The position numbers and the translations under genes are program-made. From HXMU1420-2 sp034670145 (GTDB lineage: Bacteria > Pseudomonadota > Alphaproteobacteria > Rhodobacterales > Rhodobacteraceae), in contig JAXMOA010000003.1 in NCBI GenBank assembly GCA_034670145.1, positions 288,467 to 352,466 of the forward strand: DNA of 64,000 nucleotides. Reading direction: 5' to 3'. The first letter of the stretch is position 1. The number at the start of each line of letters is the position of its first letter. Shown here piece by piece: positions 60,902 through 64,000 of the stretch. The notes beneath the pieces are model-generated. The model saw only the letters and a program-made list of their open reading frames with translations, ran no database searches and had not been told where the DNA came from.

Positions 60902-60944
60902 TTGGGTCATTGATCATTTACATTGCATTGACTGGAGATCCTTC

Positions 60945-61523
60945 ATGTCGCGTAGATTTATTGCTTTGAGCGTTGCTGCCATGATCGCATTTGGTGCCGG
61001 TGGACTGCAAGTTGTCGCCCAAAGTTCGGACGAGATGACGGCCGAAGAAATTACCGAAGCATTCAAGAAACAGAAAACACGCGGTCTGGTGATTGTACCG
61101 ACCGGTGATCAGGCTGCTGCGGCAGCAACAGAGGAAGATTCGACCGAAGTTGCGGCGGTGTCCGAAGAGTACAATCAGGTCGCGGCAGAGGATCAGGTGA
61201 ACATTCAGATCTCCTTTGACTTTGACAGCGCATCCTTGCGGCCCGATCAAAAGGCCAAACTCTCGACCATGTGCGACGTGATGAAGGCGATTGATGTGTC
61301 GGTGTTTCAGATCATCGGTCATACCGACAGCTCGGGCAAAGCCAGCTATAACGAGCGGCTGTCGCTGTTGCGCGCGCAAGAAGTCAAACGGCATCTGGTC
61401 AAGGAATGCGGCATCGACGAAACCCGCCTGAAGGCTTTGGGCCTGGGCGAGAGTGCGCCGTTGAACGCGAGTGACCCTCGGGCGGATGAAAACCGCCGGG
61501 TCGAGTTTCAGGCCCTTGGCTGA
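60945..61523 (+). CDS. OmpA-family protein
   Basis: 192 residues. Signal peptide (about 1-26), a linker rich in acidic residues and alanine (about 27-85), then an OmpA-like peptidoglycan-binding domain (about 86-190) with ISFDFDSASLRPDQ, GHTDSSGKASYNERLSLLRA and LGESAPLNAS. It binds diaminopimelate peptidoglycan in the periplasm; without a beta-barrel it is likely soluble. GGAGA precedes the ATG. The kinase gene begins 28 nt later, so the two form an operon. Confidence 0.93.
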   Translation: MSRRFIALSVAAMIAFGAGGLQVVAQSSDEMTAEEITEAFKKQKTRGLVIVPTGDQAAAAATEEDSTEVAAVSEEYNQVAAEDQVNIQISFDFDSASLRPDQKAKLSTMCDVMKAIDVSVFQIIGHTDSSGKASYNERLSLLRAQEVKRHLVKECGIDETRLKALGLGESAPLNASDPRADENRRVEFQALG

Positions 61524-61551
61524 TCGGGCGGCTGCGCCTGGATTCACATAG

Positions 61552-63750
61552 ATGGAATCGCGTCCTACTGACCTGTTTCAGCCCGGCGATCTGGTTAACA
61601 ACACCTATCGCATAGAAGAGCTGTTGGGCCGAGGTGGCACCTCGGATGTCTACAAAGCCCGCAGCGAGATTTCGGGGCGACTGGTCGCCCTGAAAGTATT
61701 GAAGGCTGAATTTTCGGGGAATGACGATTACCTGGTCTTGCTGACTCGCGAAGAAGAGATTCGCGAAATCCGCCATGACTCGGTCGTGCGATATTCAGAG
61801 AACCATCGCACCGAAGACGGCCATGTCTATCTGCTGATGGATTATGTCGACGGCCCCGGGCTGGACCGCAAGCTCAAGCAGGGGCCGATGGATGCGGGTG
61901 ATCTGCTGACCGTTTGCCGCCGTGTTGCCGAGGGGCTGGATGCGGCGCATACGCGCAATATCGTCCATCGGGATTTGTCTCCGGACAACATCATTTTGCG
62001 GGCCGGGCAACCGGACCAGGCGGTGATCATTGATTTTGGCATCGCCAAAGACACCAAACCGGGTGCCGAGACGATTGTGGGCAATGAGTTTGCCGGCAAA
62101 TACGCCTATGCCGCGCCCGAACAACTGAGCGGGCAGACGGATGCGCGCACAGATCTGTATTCGCTGGGCGCGCTGCTGTTGGCGAATTTCCGGGGGGAGC
62201 CGCCCAATCCGGGCAAGAACCCCATGGAAGTGGTTCAGAACAAGACCAAGCCACTGGACACATCGGGCGTGCCTGAGCCGCTCAAGACCCTGATTGACCG
62301 CGCAGCGCATCCCGAGCCGGACAAACGGTTCCAAAGCGCGGCGGCGTTGCTGGCCTATCTGGATGATCCCCAGGCTGCCCCACCTGCGGACGAGGATCTG
62401 GAGGCCACGGTCTTTGCGCCTCCGCCCCGGTCCGAGCCTGCTGCGACGTCTCCTCAGACTGCGCCTTCGCCGACCAAGGGGGCGACCAAACCGAATGATG
62501 CTGCGGCCACGTCCAAAAAGACCCAGACGAGCGAGAAAAAGGGCGGCAAGGGCGGGCTGATCGCCGTTGCGGTTGTTGTTCTGCTGGCTCTGGCGGGCGG
62601 CGGTGGCTTTGTTGCCGGGCTGTTTGATGGGCTGCTGGGCCCGTCTTATCCGGTGGCTCAACCCTATACATTACTGGCGCAGAAATCTCAGGGCGGAACA
62701 CCGGACCTGATCGGCCATGCGCCCAGCGAAAAGGATAGCGCGGCCATCACTACGGTGATGCAAGCGGCCGGGGGCAGTGCAGAGGTGACTCTGGCGTCCG
62801 GAGATATTCCCAAAAGCTGGGGGTCCGGCGTGGTGGAGACGCTGAAGCTGTTGGAGCCGCTGGAGTCCTGGCGATTGTCGCTGAGCGGCACGCGGGCGCA
62901 GGTCACTGGCGCGACCACCGATGCGAATGTACACAAGGTCGTTTCTGCGGCCTTTGCCAATGGGTTGCCCGGCGGTTTGGTTGGCACGGCAGAGATCGAA
63001 TTGACAGATCTGTTCCTGGCGCCGGAAAAGCTGCGCCAAATCCTGACTGCGAAAGAGGATTGCGGGCCGATCAGTTTGGTCAACCCGCCTGTCACCGGGT
63101 ATGCGCCTGACGGGCAGGTTACTGTTCAGGGCCGTGTAGCAGAAACGGCGACGCGGATCAGCCTGTTTGACGCGCTGCGGGCCGAGGTCGGTGACCGCAA
63201 GCTGGTGCTGGACCTTGATGTGCTGAACCCTGCCTTGTGCCTGATCGAGCGGCATCTGCCCTCGGCTCCGGCTGGTGGTGTCAAGGTTCTGTACCGGGAT
63301 GGAGATCAGGACACGCCAAACCCTTCGGGGCGGTTTTTTGTTGGTGAAAACCCTGTGATTGATGTGGTTTTGCCCGCAGACATGACAGAGGGATATCTGA
63401 CCGTTTCGATCCTGGACGTCTCTGGCAATGTGTTTCACCTGCTGCCGAACCTGAGCCGGTCGGACAATAGTGTTGCGGCCCTGCGCAATGGGCAGAGTGG
63501 CGACGTGTCTATTCGCGTGGCCTTTGCTGCGGACAATGGCGCGGGCAAGCTGGCCTTTCGGGTGGATGACTCGACCTTGGGCAAGAGCAAGGTCATCATC
63601 CTGCACTCCTCTAAGCCGCTGTTTGATGGGCTGCGGCCGTCGGCTGAATCGGCCGAAAGCTATGCTCAGGCGTTGCAGGATCACGACAGCGCCAATGCTG
63701 GCAGTATCTTGTCGCTGGACAGTCGTGTGTTGGAAACCGCGATGCCCTGA
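61552..63750 (+). CDS. Transmembrane serine/threonine protein kinase with periplasmic DUF4384-like domain
   Basis: 732 residues. Cytosolic Hanks-type kinase (about 18-275): P-loop GRGGTSDVYKA (26-36), catalytic Lys48, HRDLSPDN (139-146), DFG (161-163) and the APE motif. A proline- and lysine-rich linker (about 275-335) leads to one transmembrane helix (about 336-358). The periplasmic part ends in a DUF4384-like domain (about 583-690; GRFFVGENPVIDVVLP, LLPNLSRSD). No PASTA repeats. Layout resembles receptor kinases that sense envelope state. Operon with the upstream OmpA gene; terminator follows. Targets unknown. Confidence 0.92.
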   Translation: MESRPTDLFQPGDLVNNTYRIEELLGRGGTSDVYKARSEISGRLVALKVLKAEFSGNDDYLVLLTREEEIREIRHDSVVRYSENHRTEDGHVYLLMDYVDGPGLDRKLKQGPMDAGDLLTVCRRVAEGLDAAHTRNIVHRDLSPDNIILRAGQPDQAVIIDFGIAKDTKPGAETIVGNEFAGKYAYAAPEQLSGQTDARTDLYSLGALLLANFRGEPPNPGKNPMEVVQNKTKPLDTSGVPEPLKTLIDRAAHPEPDKRFQSAAALLAYLDDPQAAPPADEDLEATVFAPPPRSEPAATSPQTAPSPTKGATKPNDAAATSKKTQTSEKKGGKGGLIAVAVVVLLALAGGGGFVAGLFDGLLGPSYPVAQPYTLLAQKSQGGTPDLIGHAPSEKDSAAITTVMQAAGGSAEVTLASGDIPKSWGSGVVETLKLLEPLESWRLSLSGTRAQVTGATTDANVHKVVSAAFANGLPGGLVGTAEIELTDLFLAPEKLRQILTAKEDCGPISLVNPPVTGYAPDGQVTVQGRVAETATRISLFDALRAEVGDRKLVLDLDVLNPALCLIERHLPSAPAGGVKVLYRDGDQDTPNPSGRFFVGENPVIDVVLPADMTEGYLTVSILDVSGNVFHLLPNLSRSDNSVAALRNGQSGDVSIRVAFAADNGAGKLAFRVDDSTLGKSKVIILHSSKPLFDGLRPSAESAESYAQALQDHDSANAGSILSLDSRVLETAMP

Positions 63751-63778
63751 GGAGCGGGTTTCAACAGACAGTCACAGA

Positions 63779-63812
63779 AATGCCCCGGACGCCCAAAGCG
63801 TGCCGGGGCATT
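63779..63812 (+). terminator. Terminator-like hairpin after the kinase gene
   Basis: AATGCCCCGG / CCGGGGCATT (63779-63788, 63803-63812), extended inside by ACGC/GCGT with one bulged base, followed by a TTTT stretch at 63817-63820. Confidence 0.75.
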
Positions 63813-63876
63813 GGCGTTTTAGGGACGTGCAAATGTGACCGGCGGCACCATGTCAGACTGTTTCAGGCTGGGCGCC

Positions 63877-64000
63877 CTAGGCCACCGACTCATAACTCCG
63901 CAACCAGATGCGGATAGAAGCGAGTTGGACCGAGGCGAGGAAGTTGTCGTCGCGTTTGTCGTATCGGGTTGCAATCGCGCGGTAGTTCTTGATCTTGTTG
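63877..64000 (-). mobile_element. IS5-family insertion sequence, 3' end of transposase gene (runs off window)
   Basis: The minus strand encodes the last 40 residues of an IS5-family DDE transposase, including KNYRAIATRYDKRDDNFLA and ending WLRSYESVA. This tail is characteristic of IS5-group (IS427-like) transposases of Rhodobacterales. The 5' part lies beyond the window. The element's terminal inverted repeat should lie within 63813-63876, but its exact end cannot be fixed from one side. Confidence 0.85.

Noticed and set aside
1..64000. tRNA, rRNA, riboswitch or prophage
   Set aside because: No cloverleaf with T-loop GGTTCRANYC, no rRNA-like stretch, no phage structural or integrase genes recognised.

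Overview
This 64-kb window is chromosomal DNA of an alphaproteobacterium of the order Rhodobacterales (Roseobacter-like). The signs are high G+C, a Rhodobacter-type rpoE-chrR singlet-oxygen locus with its divergent lipid-modification operon, a DUF3035 (BamF) lipoprotein, an ALDH16-type double aldehyde dehydrogenase and many ATGA stop/start overlaps. Most of the window is core genome. No tRNA, rRNA, CRISPR array or prophage was seen. The only mobile DNA is an IS5-family transposase end cut by the right edge.

Layout. (1) 1-2.7 kb: the 3' part of dnaJ, then radC, a CoA-pyrophosphatase-like NUDIX gene and tspO. (2) 2.8-11.1 kb: the replication block on the minus strand, dnaA, dnaN, recF, gyrB, with rpsT upstream of dnaA and a phytanoyl-CoA dioxygenase-like gene inverted between dnaA and dnaN. 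(3) 11.3-16.8 kb: enoyl-CoA hydratase, mutM, the ubiquinone genes ubiE-ubiB, a WYL regulator and a small VOC protein. (4) 16.8-23.0 kb: the sigma-E/ChrR locus. rpoE-chrR run rightward; a flavin amine oxidase-like gene, DUF1365, an MFS carrier, DUF3833 and an SDR run leftward. Look-alike sigma-E promoters face both ways. (5) 23.1-31.4 kb: a membrane guanylate/adenylate cyclase, rmuC, mutL, then a fused hydantoinase/5-oxoprolinase. (6) 31.7-37.6 kb: rpsO, an RTX-repeat protein, DUF1643, truB, a phosphodiester-glycosidase-like gene and rbfA on the minus strand, then dapB, a small secreted protein and an SdhAF4-like gene.

(7) 37.7-46.2 kb: a long rightward run, rsmB, heparinase-like, purH, lspA, bamF and two M16 peptidase genes, one with and one without the HxxEH zinc site. 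(8) 46.3-51.6 kb: leftward deoC, ALDH16 and an SDR, with an SGNH-hydrolase lipoprotein upstream. (9) 52-57.2 kb: pnp, small secreted proteins, a membrane-anchored LuxR-type regulator, a GT25 glycosyltransferase and a 1-Cys peroxiredoxin. (10) 57.4-63.8 kb: the most accessory-looking part. It holds a secreted caspase-like protein with Sel1 repeats and a peptidoglycan-binding-like tail, a Tat-exported cyclase-family enzyme with a C-terminal frameshift, a membrane M15 peptidase, an OmpA protein and a transmembrane Ser/Thr kinase with a periplasmic DUF4384-like domain. An IS end lies 127 bp beyond the kinase.

The least explained items are the envelope cluster in region 10, a 57-bp intergenic repeat present twice (31639 and 58920), paired ATGTCC/GGACAT palindromes after ubiB, and the architecture of the sigma-E locus. 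All assignments rest on reading the sequence and recalling families; no database search was possible.
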